A stretch of DNA of 64,000 nucleotides, from positions 908,001 to 972,000 of the forward strand of contig JAOTOM010005150.1 of assembly GCA_034440615.1 (NCBI GenBank), written 5' to 3'. This document shows, in pieces, positions 23,199-35,182 of this stretch (its first letter is position 1; every line of letters begins with the position of its first letter). Origin of the DNA: Ashinkailepas kermadecensis. Lineage: Eukaryota > Arthropoda > Thecostraca > Neolepadidae. Under the pieces are notes generated by a model. The model was given only the letters and a program-made list of their open reading frames with translations. It had not been told where the DNA came from and did no database searches. The position numbers were made by a program, and so were the translations under genes.

Positions 23199-24080
23199 TG
23201 ACAGGGTTATATATCTATAAAAGTAGTCGAATATCACATCGGAAGACAGCTGATTTTATTCCAGTTTATTTGAGACTATTGGAAAGGAATTCGCTAATGT
23301 AGAACATCTGATATACAATTAAAAGGTGTACAATGTGATAGTTTGAGACACAAATCCTGGAATTGAGCGCAAAAATGACAGGGTTAGATATCTATAAAAG
23401 TAGTCGATTATGGCATCAGAAGGCAGCGGATGTTATGCCGGTTTATTTAAGACCATTGGAAATTAATTCGGTAATACAGAACATCGTATATACAATTTAA
23501 AGGGATACAATGCGATAATTCGAGACACAAATCCTGGAATTGAGTGTAAAAATGACATGGTTATATATGTATAAAAGTAGTCTAGTATGGCATCAGAAGG
23601 CAGCAGATTTTATGCCGGTTTATTTAAGACCATTGGAAATTAATTCGGTAATGTAGAACATGTGATATACAATTTAAAGTGATACACTGTGATCATTTGG
23701 AACACAAATTCTGGAATTGAGCGCAAAAGTGACAGGGTTAAACCTTCATGGAAGTTATTCAAGATTATAAAAAAATGTAGCACGTTCGAATTCCGTTTAG
23801 TTAAGAACATTTGAAGTTGTCAGGACGTCACACAGAAGATGTACGACACGTTTTTATCACAAGATGTTGAGTTGCCAATTGCTCCCATTTCACTTTAAGG
23901 GCTAAGTGACAGGGTGAAATAATTTGATAATAAAACGAACTACACATGATAAGAGAGCTTGTTTCAATGTTGTTCAAATTGTACCATTGGAAATTGCCTG
24001 CACCTCGTCTAGAAACCAGAATATAGCATTAATCAGAGAAAGCCGACTCTGGTGTTGTTCCTTCACAAACACACCACCAG
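23199..24080 (+). repeat. 177-bp tandem satellite, four to five units
   Basis: The word TGACA(G/T)GG begins at 23199, 23376, 23553 and 23730, with TGACAGGG again at 23907. This is exactly 177 bp each time. Units 1-3 are clearly alike; unit 4 is strongly diverged but keeps the length; unit 5 is partial and keeps 'accattggaaatt'. No coding frame is conserved. Confidence 0.9.
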
Positions 24081-24114
24081 AGCGGCGCCACCGGTATTAT
24101 GTCCGCCTATGACG

Positions 24115-24815
24115 CCTAACGGACCGGATGGCGAGGGAACGTCGGTCGGATATAGGTGTGGATATTGATCTCGGAAGAAACGCGGCTGAATCTCGGCTCA
24201 GTGTCGACTTCATGTCGATATGAGCGGATCCGCTGTTCAGCCGACAGCGGCCCGACATTGGCCCGACAGCGGCCCGATATCGACCCCACGTTGGCTGCAT
24301 GCCGGCATGGGCGAACATCCCAATCCTAGCCGACAGCGAGTCGCTAGCGTCCCGACAGCGGCCAAACGTAGAGCCCAGCATCGGGCCGACGTCGGGCCGC
24401 TCTCGGCATGCTCACCGGGTACGTCCGAGTGCACCCCCTCAAAGCTTTTTACTTTGGTCGAGGTCGGTGCTAACTTCAAGCCGGTTTTCCCCCCTCCCAT
24501 AACGGTGTGCCAGCGCATTTCTAAGTCATGCCGCTTGGTGACTTTTGGTCATAAATACGCTCCTGCCGCTACCCGACGGCGGCCTGATATCGTCACACCG
24601 CTATCGCTATGAATTTGCCGCTGTCAGTCCAACAACGACCGGATGTCGGCTGACCGCTACTGATATTCCGAACTCAACCCGACACATGCCGACATTCCAG
24701 GTCAGTTTGTCTATGTCGGGCCGAGAGCGGTTCGATGTCGGCATGCCGCTCACGAGATGCCGAGCTCGCCCCGACACATGCCGACAACTGGCCGATATCG
24801 GCATGCTTACTGGAA
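24115..24815. repeat. Degenerate CCGAC/GTCGG-rich minisatellite
   Basis: Loosely repeated words such as 'gcccgacagcggcccgatat' and 'cgacatgccgac', with many self-complementary CCGAT/ATCGG and GCATGC centres. Repeat-driven open frames on both strands are not genes. Confidence 0.7.
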
Positions 24816-24829
24816 ACATCACGGGTGTG

Positions 24830-25015
24830 CAGGGGCGCAGCCATAATTTTATTTGCGGGGGCTCGACCGAAAACAAATATCATGAAACAGAGATTGCTTT
24901 CGGTGTGCGAAGAGCGCCGAAAATCTCTGGTTATGCGTGGTAAAAATCTGATTTTTTAAATCGTATTTTTGGTTGCTATGGGACCGCGTCTCCGGTCCCC
25001 TTGGCGGCGCCTCTG
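24830..25015. mobile_element. Short TIR element (MITE), about 186 bp
   Basis: The left end is CAGGGGCGCAGCCA and the right end reads inward CAGAGGCGCCGCCA. The element is AT-rich inside and encodes nothing. A relative with similar ends lies at 54125-54304. No clean target duplication is seen. Confidence 0.6.
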
Positions 25016-25057
25016 CTGATGCGTGACTGTCTCAACAATTGCAGCACGGGGTGAACA

Positions 25058-26325
25058 CAGGAGCGGATCCAGGAATTGTCATGGAAACACCTGCTTAAAG
25101 GGGTGGCACTGCGGAAGTACTTGGAAGCAGTGGCGTTAATTTGTGAAAATTATTTGGAGCACAATACATAGAAGCAAGAGGCGGGCCAAAATTGATTGGG
25201 AAGACGGCAGATACCACTTGGTTCCATGATGCAATTTGAAATCATTGGGGGAGGGGGAGGGGGCAAAGCCAACATGGAGGGGAATTTGCCCCCTCAAAAG
25301 CATACAAAACCTGGAGGGACTCCTTCGGCTGAAAATTCATTCAGTGGGGAGCACACTGAAAAACCTTTTCCTCTTCGGAGGGCCCCTTTTCCTTCCAAGG
25401 ATGAACCTATTTCTCTCCGAGGGGCCCCTATGACTGACAAATATGTTGGCATAGGGGGAGGTGCGGTCCAGCCGTTCCGGAGAGGCACATTTTCCCGGTT
25501 GTAGGAGTGCCACCTTTCATGGAATAGGGGCACATTCCCCTCTACCCCATTGTTTCCGCCCGTGGATGGACAAAATTTGCCTAAAAAGAGGCCTGGAATG
25601 AACATTTTTGGGTCCAGGCCGCTTTTCAGGCTAATTTTGCCCATCGTTGAAAAGAACGGAACAAACAACACAAAGTTTTAGCATCCCATCATGACATACC
25701 ATGCTTCCTTCCAGAGGCGTCATCAGTATTTTGAGTTAGTGAGCCCAAGTGAGTGACAGTGGGGGTCACATTGCATTTCCATTATTGGCGTTTTGTCTAT
25801 TTACAGCGCAATGATTATAATACAAGACATTCGACTCACGATACTATAGGGAAGAGAACAGCCCCACTCCAGGTTTTCATTAATGAAAAACGAACAGGTG
25901 TAGTACACTTTAATTTGTTGTGGCATACTTATGTTCGGAGTTTGTCGCCGAATTCAGTTTGTATATTTGGTACCGACGAAGACACACCTACCTATTGCAA
26001 ATCCGCTGGTCCATCTTAGCCAGGTTCTGCACCTGGTGCCACTGCTGGCCCGCTCAGTGTCTGGCATGTGGCACTCAAGCAATGGTGACCAGGTTCATGC
26101 GCGGATACAGGCGAGCATTTGGGGCATGTGCCTTCATGCGAGGTGGCACCCCTCCAGACGGGAAAAGGCGCCCCTCCGGGAAGGCTCGAGTGAACACCTC
26201 TACCCCCGCTACACGGATTTCCAGCCGAAGGTGTCCCTTCAAGTACTTTCGCAGTGACACCCCTCAGAAGAAATGACGCCCCACCAGACAAGTGCCCATC
26301 ATGACAATTCCTGGATCTGCCCCTG
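25058..26325. mobile_element. TIR element, about 1.27 kb, non-autonomous
   Basis: Both ends read CAGG(A/G)GC(G/A)GATCC followed by AGGAATTGTCATG. The left begins at 25058; the right, in reverse complement, begins at 26325. The inside is built of GGGGCCCC-rich degenerate units, one of which (about 26095-26240) resembles 44037-44306 in reverse. No transposase is present. The flanks (GGTGAACA, CTGAGACA) are only partly alike, so the duplication is degraded or the ends are slightly misplaced. Confidence 0.65.
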
Positions 26326-26329
26326 CTGA

Positions 26330-27302
26330 GACAGCCCGTCAGTCAGTAGCCTGCTGGAAGCTTCCGTCTAGCTGGTACTGTAAGACGGTTTACATTTTTC
26401 AACACGGCGCTTCATGCGGTCGCGATGTGGCCCGACCCGCGAGACATCCGGCCGCCGCGACCGGAAGCACGCGACGCCGGGAGAAACTTGTGAAAAGCAA
26501 GCACAAGCACAAGCCTACTCGCCGCAGAAACGCGCACACTCTATTGCCAACAGCAGCCACTTTGTGCGGCCGGCAAAGCAAGCAAATACTTCTGGCCAGA
26601 CCACAGGGTATCAGCCTGTCCCAGTAGCCTAGAAGCAGCCACCACTGGACAGCCGAAACCGCCAGCGGCCAATCAGCGGTCACCAGTTGCAAGTCACCAG
26701 TCACCAGCGTCACCAGCCCGCACCATCAGCCACCAGTCAGGCTACGGGGCACAAAGAAAGACGGCGGGCGTTGCATGGCGCCTGGCGGCCCGCAGCTCTC
26801 AGGGGCGGCGCCATTTATAAGCGCCACCCCGGGGGAGTCGGGGGAGACCACCCAAGAGAGTCGTCGGGGACACACCACCCAAGAGAGTCGATGGAATCGG
26901 TGGGAGTCGCTCGCGAGCTATGGAGTGGAGTGATTGTGGTTAAACTGTGAACTTCGCTTGCGTTCGGATCGACACGGCCACTTCTGAAAAACAGCGAAAG
27001 CCGAGTGAACATCGCGAAATGTGAGTGAATCAGGCCAGGGAGTGGCAATGTATCCTTCACCCATCGTGCCCACCATGTGACCCGTCCGCCACCGTTTTTT
27101 GTGTGTACGTGATGGCCCCAACCAGCGGAGGTATTGGTAGCCGTTAGCCCAGGGAAGGGTAATTGGGAGGAGCGAATTATGGCGAGCAGGGGTATTGTGG
27201 AGCATGGGTACTAAGGATTAATGAATGGAATTAATGGATGAATGGTGTGGATGATGCATGAATGTTCATGGTTTCGAAATGCATGGAAGAAATGAATACA
27301 TA
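26330..27302. other. GC-rich unassigned region with promoter-like words
   Basis: Several CACCAG words cluster at about 26679-26738, and a TATA-like ATTTATAAGC lies near 26811. Two copies of 'cacccaagagagtcg' follow at about 26848-26892. No long coding frame with a known domain is present. It could be an old LTR or leader of another element. Confidence 0.35.
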
Positions 27303-27500
27303 TGTAGACGGGTGACGTCATGGTCCCGCGCGTCGCCTTGGCGACGCGTCCCTTCCCATTGGCTTGTTGGTTTCGCGCCGAAACACCCCGGCCGCGGGGA
27401 GTGTGAGAATAAAGCTGGCTGCGGGCGGACGTGCGGTCCGCCGTGCGGTGTGAACTCGAAATCCGTCATACGCGTTTGCAATTCGGACCCAGCGCCTACA
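27303..27500 (+). repeat. 5' LTR of Ty3-type element 1
   Basis: Contains a CRE palindrome TGACGTCA (27313-27320), a palindrome around GTCGCCTTGGCGAC (27332-27345), an E2F-like TTTCGCGCCGAAA (27371-27383) and an AATAAA signal (27408-27413). Confidence 0.92.
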
Positions 27501-27733
27501 TTGCCGACGGCGGTGGGATTGACAGCTTTCGGGTCGTCCGACTCGCACGACGGGAGCCAGATGACTCGATTGAGCGTTGTGGCGGACTGAGGAGCGGAGA
27601 ATTTGCGTCGTCTGAATTTCGTCGTAACGGAGTGTAGTGATACTTAGGACTTGGCTCGGTGTGACGTGTGAGTGCGGCCACTTATACAAGAGGATGGCGT
27701 GCAAGAGATGAGTTGGCGAGTCTCAAACAAGAT

Positions 27734-27973
27734 GCACGGCCATGGGAACATGGCGGCCCGGCCGGATAAAGAGTCCGGTGATGGTGCTGTTGTTGCCTAG
27801 CAACGGTAGACTGCAGCAAAACACCTTCAGTGCTCGTTGCGCGGCAGCTGACGGGAGTCGCTAAGTATGTGCACGGCCATGGCAAGATGGTGATCCGGCC
27901 AGGTAGAGTCCGGTGAGAGTGCTGCTGTCGCCTAGCAATGGCAGGCTGCAGCAAGACGCCCTTAGTGCTCGTC
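27734..27973 (+). repeat. Leader tandem duplication, period 137 bp
   Basis: GCACGGCCATGG starts at 27734 and again at 27871, followed by about 100 bp of similar sequence ending in 'agtgctcgt'. It lies in the untranslated leader between the 5' LTR and gag. The first copy holds GTTGCCTAGCAAC (27792-27804), a perfect X-box-like palindrome. Confidence 0.75.
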
Positions 27974-28188
27974 TACGCGCCAGATGACACATGACTCGTC
28001 GCTAGCAACGGGCGATTCTCAGCGTCGGAACCGTGAGTGCCTTGTCAAAGCGAGGAATATATGTCGTTTAATGAGGCGTGTGGCATGATTCAGTCGAGCC
28101 AGACGCATTTGGATATTGGAAGTGTCGAGTGACGAGTATAAGCCGTGTTCACAAGTTTGTCTAGTTGAAGCCCAGTGGAACTAGCAGA

Positions 28189-28755
28189 ATGGAGCCCAGG
28201 TTTGCTATTATTGGTATGCCAAGCTTCGACGGAGGTGGCTCGGTGCAGATATTTTTGGACGACTATGAGAGGTTCAGTAGGCTTCATGATTGGGACGAGA
28301 GCCGGACGTTGGATATGTTCCCATTGTGTCTAACAGGAGTCGCAAGGGATGCGTTCAATGCCCTTGGTGCCCGACAGAAGGAGTCCTATAGTGGAGTTGA
28401 GCTCGGCCTGGAGGGGAGTTTCTGCAGTGGTAGCTCTGTGGACCACCATGTGGCCCTTATGGATCTCAGGTACGACCCATCCCAGTCGCTAGATGCGTTT
28501 GTGATACGGCTTAAGAAGATGGTGTCTCAAGCATTCCCAGGACAGGCATTGGAGGGTCTGCTATACAACCATTTCCTGTCGGCACTTCCGGGCGAACTGT
28601 ACTCGCCTGTTGTCGCGTCGGGAGCGAGTACTTTTGGGGATGCAGTGGTAAAAGTACGTCACGTGTGCAGTGCCGCTCGGCACGTGATGCAGCCGGTGCG
28701 CCAGATGGCTGCAGGGGGGGGGGGCAGTCTGAATCGTCAGTTGTTACTCGGTTAG
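28189..28755 (+). pseudogene. Gag capsid part of Ty3-type element 1, frameshifted
   Basis: Starts at the ATG at 28189. FDGGGSVQIFLDDYERF and ARDAFNAL are typical of Ty3 capsid proteins. The frame runs out after a run of G at about 28715-28726, where coding moves to another phase containing the nucleocapsid. The G-run makes an indel or sequencing error likely. Confidence 0.8.
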
Positions 28756-29513
28756 AGAAGAGGATAGCCGAATTAGAGCTCCAAGTCCAGACTGGACTCA
28801 GGTCTAGTGGACCTGTGCGTAGGCCGCGCGAGTGTTACGCCTGTGGCCAGCCTGGTCACATGAGGTATAACTGTGACAAGCGAGATGTTAGGTGTCCGAA
28901 GTGCGGTTGTCAGGGTCACGTGCCAGAAGTGTGTGGGAGGTTTTTGGAAAACTCGCGGGTCCACCCGAGAGGCCATGGGGGGACCCGGACCCAGTCAAAG
29001 CCCATGAGGAGTAAGCTGGGAGGATGTGATCCCGAAAGGGACAAAGGGACCTGGAGAGAAACCGAGAGGGGAGCGAACATAACCGACGGTGACTCAGGCG
29101 ACCGAGGGGTTTCGCTGAACGTGGACATGACATTTGTGGCTGAGATTTCGGGAGTGGACTGTAAATGTCTGCTGGATACAAGCAGCAACATTAGTATTCT
29201 GAACCAAGCAGCGTTCGACCTTTTTCAAAATACCCCGAGGTTACGTAAGACTGCAGTGCGGGCCAAGACGGCGTCACGAGATGAGCTGCTACTGGCAGGC
29301 AAAGCTACTCTGTGCTTCCATATTGACAGAATGCCAGTGAACATGAGTGTTTTCGTGTCGGATCACATAGATGTGCCGTGCCTACTGGGGCTTGACTTTC
29401 TGCGAGCTTGTCCATGCGTGATTGATCTGAAGAGGAGATTGATATTGACCCCGGCTGAGTCAGTTCGCTCGGTGTCGGCGGAGGCCGTGTTAGTTGGTCG
29501 TTTGGTGATGTAG
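28727..29513 (+). pseudogene. Nucleocapsid and protease part, Ty3-type element 1
   Basis: Two zinc knuckles of form C-x2-C-x4-H-x4-C (CYACGQPGHMRYNC and CPKCGCQGHVPEVC) are followed by a retropepsin-like domain with LLDTSSNIS and LLGLDFL. The catalytic triplet reads DTS where DTG is normal, so the protease is probably inactive. A TAG ends the frame at 29513, and a fragment continuing the same polyprotein region lies at 29562-29828. Confidence 0.82.
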
Positions 29514-29839
29514 AGTAGTGTCATAGCTGCACTGGATGAGGAGACAGTTCTGAGGGCATGGGTGCCCAATTGTGACTACATAGGCTCAGCTGTAGTGGAG
29601 TCGTCGTTTAACATTTGTGGTCTAGAGTTTGTTCCAGCAGTGGTCGATGTAGTAGGGAGTTCTGTCCCATTTGTCGTCCGTAATATTACGACGGAGCCGA
29701 TTAGCATTCCTAAGCGCTCAGAAATTGGCGAACTTGAGGTGGGGTTTGGCGAGCACAGCTTGCACTCCTGGGGTAGTGATGGCGAGCCAACTTCGAAATA
29801 CGTAGACCACGTGGACATATTGACCTGAGTAAGTCCCCA

Positions 29840-31384
29840 TTGTCAGACGCACAAAAGGAGGCGGTTAGACGAGTTATCGACAAACATAAGTCGATGTTTG
29901 ATGGTCATTTGGGCCACACCACGGTGACGACGCATACGATTGATACTGGTGACCATGCGCCTGTGAGTCAGGCGGCCCGGCGTGTACCACCCCATTTGCG
30001 GGACGAGGTGAGGGCGCAAATCGAGACATTAGTAGAACAAGGAGTTCTCGTGGAGTCTGATGGAGGGGGTTGGGCTTCCCCCATATGTTTGGTAAGGAAG
30101 AAGTCTGGGCAGTACAGGATGTGCGCTGACATGAGACAGCTGAATGCCGTGACGACGCCCTCGTCATATCCGATTCCGAGGATTGACGACACTATTGAGA
30201 TCTTGGCAGGATCGAAGATGTGGTGTGTCCTAGATTTGAATAATGCGTATTTTCAGGTAAGCATTGATGAACGGGATAGAGATGAGACTACGATTGTGAC
30301 TCCATTCAGTGCACATCGGTTTGTTCGTATGCCATTCGGGTGCAAGTCGGCCCCGTCTACGTGCGCGCGTCTGCTGGATATAGTTTTAGGTGATTTGTGT
30401 CCTCTGTCGTGTGTGAACTATTTTCATGACGTCATAGTGCATGGAGCAGACTTCGATGATGTCCTGACCAAGCTGGATGCTGTGTTGGAAAGGCTACAGC
30501 AGGCAGGTCTTACGCTGAATCCGGAAAAGTGCGAGTTGTTCCGAACGGAAGTAACATTTCTGGGTCATGTATTGACCCCCGAGGGCTTGTCTCCTGACCC
30601 TGAAAAGATCCGGCAGTTGGCGGAGTGGCCCACTCCACGCACCCCAAAAGAGTTGAGTAGTTTTCTAGGGCCAGCATCGTTCTTTCGGAAGTATGTGCGA
30701 TCGTTCGCTGAGATGGCAGCGCAGCTGTTTTCGCTGACGGGGAAAGACGTAAAGTTTAGTTGGTCGGAGGAGGCGCTAGCATCGTTCGAAGCACTGAAGG
30801 TGGCGCTGTAGACTTCGCCTGTGATTTCGCTGCCCAGGTTCGGCGCGGACGCTGGTATGTTCATTCTGGACTGTGATTGTTCGGACTTGAGTGCTGGAGC
30901 CGTTCTCCTGCAGGAACAGGATGGCGAAGAGAAACCGCTGGCGTATGCGAGTCGGAAGTTGTCCAAGTCTCAACGTAATTACAGTACAACTCGCAAAGAG
31001 TTGCTAGCGTGTGTTCTGTTCGTGCAGCAGTTTAGGCACTATTTGTTGGGTCGTAAGTTTAGGATTCGTACCGACCACGCCAGCCTGCAATGGCTCATAA
31101 ACTTCAATCAACCTTCCGGCATGCTCGCTCGTTGGTTTGAGATCTTGTCAGCGTTTGATTATGAGATAGTGTTTCGCCCGGGTGTGCAGAATCCGGTGGC
31201 GGACGCGCTGAGTAGGCTTCCGGCAGACAGAGTGGATGCGGAGACACAGACCGGCGAAGTAGCTGAGTCAGTTCGCGAGGTGGATGCTTCCTCCTGGTCC
31301 TTGAGTTATCTGCGACAGGAACAGGATAAGGACCCTAGTATAAGTGAAATTGGGAAACATTTGTCGGCTGGAGTTAAGCCGTGA
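29840..31384 (+). pseudogene. Reverse transcriptase and RNase H, Ty3-type element 1
   Basis: RT motifs run in order: GGGWASPICLV, CADMRQLNAVT, LDLNNAYFQV, and RMPFGCKSAPS. The box that should read Y-x-D-D is YFHD (codon 30425-30427 encodes His), removing one catalytic aspartate. An in-frame TAG at 30809-30811 separates the RT from RNase H. RNase H follows with LDCDCSD, AYASRKLS, RTDHASLQW and VADALSRLP. A further in-frame stop ends at 31384. The copy cannot make a working polymerase. Confidence 0.88.
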
Positions 31385-31390
31385 CGAACC

Positions 31391-32245
31391 ATGGTGTCAG
31401 GTTTCTCTAGGCCATTGTTTAAGCAGTGGAGACGACTGCAGTTGATTGATGGCATTTTCTATCGAATGTACAAGCCACGCGCTGGTGAGAGCGAGCGGTT
31501 GCAGCTGGTGGTTCCAAGGCAGCTGGTGCCTGGAGTACTAACCTCGCTTCATGCTGGTCCAACAGGAGGACATTTTGGGGCCGAGAATATGTTGGCCCAG
31601 GCGAGGATTCGGTTCTGGTGGAGTCGGATGTCGGCTGAAACCGAGGAGTTTTGTCGCAAGTGCCAGAAGTGCACCTTACACAGTCAACCGATCCCGCGGC
31701 CACGTGCATCCCTTGGTGAGCTCTATTCAGATGAACCTTTTGACACGATTTCTATTGACTTTTTGACCGGTCTGCTGATTACCGGAAGCGGGAACAAGCA
31801 TCTGTTGGTTGTGTGTGATCACTTCACCCGCTGGTGTGAGGTGTATCCTCTTCCGGATATGAAAGCGACGACAGTGGCGACGACCATTGTGAACGAGTTT
31901 GTCGCTCGGTTCGGCTGTCCACGGCGCTTGTACTCCGATTGCGCCGCGAATTTTGTAGGGTCAGTCATGACGGAAACCTGCCGTATCTTCGGCATTGAAA
32001 AATCACGGATCTCCGCGTACCACCCCGAAGGGAACTCAAAGGTGGAAAGGCTAATGCGGACTATCATCACGATGTTGGCGAGATATCTAGATGACAATCA
32101 CTCGGAATGGGATGTTCATCTGCCGCTGGTGATGCTCGGGTATCGGTCCCAGGTGGATTCGTCGCTCGGCTATTCGCCCTACTTTCTCATATTCGCTCGA
32201 GAGCCCCGGCTCCCAGCTGAAGCGAATCTCACGCGCCTACGGTGA
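31391..32245 (+). pseudogene. Integrase core, Ty3-type element 1
   Basis: The zinc-binding HHCC region (LHAGPTGGHFG to CRKCQKC) is followed by the catalytic core with D in TISIDFL, D in LYSDCAANF and E in NSKVERL. All three acidic residues are kept, although the usual SDQG is altered. It is in phase with the RNase H frame but preceded by a stop, and ends at TGA 32243-32245. Confidence 0.87.
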
Positions 32246-33130
32246 CGAAATCTCAGACGGTGTCCGAGTACGTGGACAGCCTATGTACCAGTCTGCGCAA
32301 AGCGAGAGAGTTTGGGATCGCTGCGTCCAATAGGCGACACGCGCGCAACAAGAGAGCCTACGAAAAGAAGCTGAGCGAGCATACCTTTCAGGCTGGTGAT
32401 CAGGTCCTGTTATATAACAGTGTCGTGCCGAGAGGTCAGTATTATAAGTTTGTCCGCCCCTGGAAGCCGGCAACAGTCCAAAGCCGAGTGGGTGATGTCA
32501 ATTATCGGATACGTCTGCACGGGAGCAGACAGACGATTCTAGTGCATCATAACAGACTGCAACCAACGACCGCTCAGGTGACCAGGGATGCAGTGCCTGG
32601 ATGTGCAGCTGGTGTAACAGACACACCAGCAGGACGTGGCTTGAGTGTGGATGATGAGAGGCAGGGCGTCGGTGAGCCGCTCGCCCCGGCGTCCGGGGTT
32701 GGGTCACCCGCACCGTTCGATGTGGCATATTCCGACCTGGTGTGCTGGAATCTGGAGGCGAAGGGGTTCACATCCTTCCTCCGGATGCACCGCTCTCGGA
32801 ACTCGCGTCGTTGGGGAAAGTGGGGATCTCGGCGCGGATGCGTTAGCGGCTGGTGGTGCCGACAGTAACAGTGGCGATCTGGGTCCCACCCAAGCAACTT
32901 CCGTTCAGAGGGAAGAAGGGGATGGGTGCCCCGCTGTCAGGAGAGAACCGGCGTTGACGGACACTACAGTTAGCTTAGGAATAGAAAGCTCTGATATTGT
33001 CCCATCCGTGCAGGGAGTGGGGTCAGAGACAGATGACCCCGGGCCTGGACTTCCCCCGAGTGTACCGCCAACTGTGTTGCGACGATCAAGTCGGGTTAAG
33101 CGAGCTCCTGGCTGGGTGTTGTTAGAATAG
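32246..33130 (+). pseudogene. Integrase C-terminal part and polyprotein tail, two phases
   Basis: Coding continues in one phase to about 32760 (GDQVLLYN, VRPWKPATVQ, LHGSRQTILVHHNRLQ, typical of the GPY/F-type integrase tail). It then moves to another phase ending in LRRSSRVKRAPGW at 33130. At least two more frameshifts lie here. Confidence 0.75.
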
Positions 33131-33300
33131 TCGTTAGTTACGGTGTAAGCGTGTGTGTGATGTGAGGTTGCGCGATGTTAGATTGAGATGCTAGTGTACG
33201 AATTGTTGTTAGAACAGCCGCTGGTTACAATGTAAAACGTGTGTGATGTCAGCACTTGGTTGCGCGATGTTAGAATAAGATGCTAGTGTACCAATTGTTA
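33118..33300 (+). repeat. Approximately 90-bp tandem duplication after pol
   Basis: TGTTAGAA(T/C)AG begins a unit that recurs about 90 bp later. Both copies carry 'ggttgcgcgatgttaga' and 'gatgctagtgtac'. It lies in the 3' untranslated part before the 3' LTR. Confidence 0.7.
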
Positions 33301-33695
33301 TAACTAGCGTCGTGCGGAAAATGAGGATCCCGCCGGGGATGCGTTAGTGGATGGGCGATTTGTTTCGGATCTACACCACTTTGTGAAATTGTGTAATGTC
33401 TGCGCGGATTGTGGAACGCTTCAGTCGTTGGGGCGCCGGGAGTCCTGCCTATGGCGAGTGCTAGATGCCTTGTGCTGAAATCTAGTGCATACCCTATTAA
33501 GGCTTGCGACGGTCTACACGCAGTCGTGACATCAGTTCTTGTGTTGCGGATAAACCCGTTGCCATGCTGTTGACGACCACTTGTGACGATAGTTCGAACA
33601 GCGTGGCGATACATCGTGTGCCATTTCGCTCCGGTGTCATGTCTTGGTCATGTGCGTTGAGTGCGTGTGCACTCCTTTTTTCCAGGTTTATAGAG
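33301..33695 (+). other. 3' untranslated region of Ty3-type element 1
   Basis: No gene is seen. 'ggatgcgttagtggatgg' near 33337 resembles 'ggatgcgttagcggctgg' at 32836, so it may be a local duplication of the pol tail. No purine tract abuts the 3' LTR. Confidence 0.45.
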
Positions 33696-33893
33696 TGTAG
33701 ACGGGTGACGTCATGGTCCCGCGCGTCGCCTTGGCGACGCGTGCCTTCCCATTGGCTTGTTGGTTTCGCGCCGAAACACCCCGGCCGCGGGGAGTGTGAG
33801 GATAAAGCTGGTTGAGGGCGGACGTGCGGTTCGCCGTGCGGTGTGGACTGGAAATCCGTCATACGTGTTTGGAATTCGGACCCAGCGACTACA
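33696..33893 (+). repeat. 3' LTR of Ty3-type element 1
   Basis: 198 bp, about 95% identical to the 5' LTR. CRE (33706-33713) and E2F-like words are kept; AATAAA has become GATAAA. Confidence 0.92.
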
Positions 33894-34118
33894 CATACAC
33901 ACGCACGCGAATTACTGAGGAGAGTTTATATGACGGGAGAACCACCTGGCTCCGGAAAGACGTTAATGAAGAGGGCAGGGCTTCTGGCTCACCACATGCT
34001 AACTAACACCTTCTTTCCCTGGGAAATTAAAGTAACTTCGGAGATCTGCTGGGGCCCCACGTCACTCAGCGGTTAAGATGTGCAAACAGTCAAGGTGAGA
34101 ATACCCCCGGTCTCGTCG

Positions 34119-35182
<1,064 letters not shown>

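Larger units (their letters stand above)
27303..33893 (+). mobile_element. Ty3-type LTR retrotransposon, full-length but dead (6.6 kb)
   Basis: Two 198-bp direct LTRs (27303-27500 and 33696-33893) begin TG and end CA. They flank gag, protease, RT, RNase H and integrase coding in that order. CATA at 27299-27302 and 33894-33897 is the target duplication. The LTRs differ at about ten positions, roughly 5%. I could not identify a clear primer-binding site or polypurine tract. Confidence 0.92.

Noticed and set aside
23199..24080. CRISPR-like array
   Set aside because: The spacing is regular, but the whole 177-bp unit repeats, with no short repeat/unique spacer pattern, in eukaryotic DNA.
25196..26291. 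Several 80-125 codon frames
   Set aside because: They follow repeat units inside a TIR element and are open on both strands.
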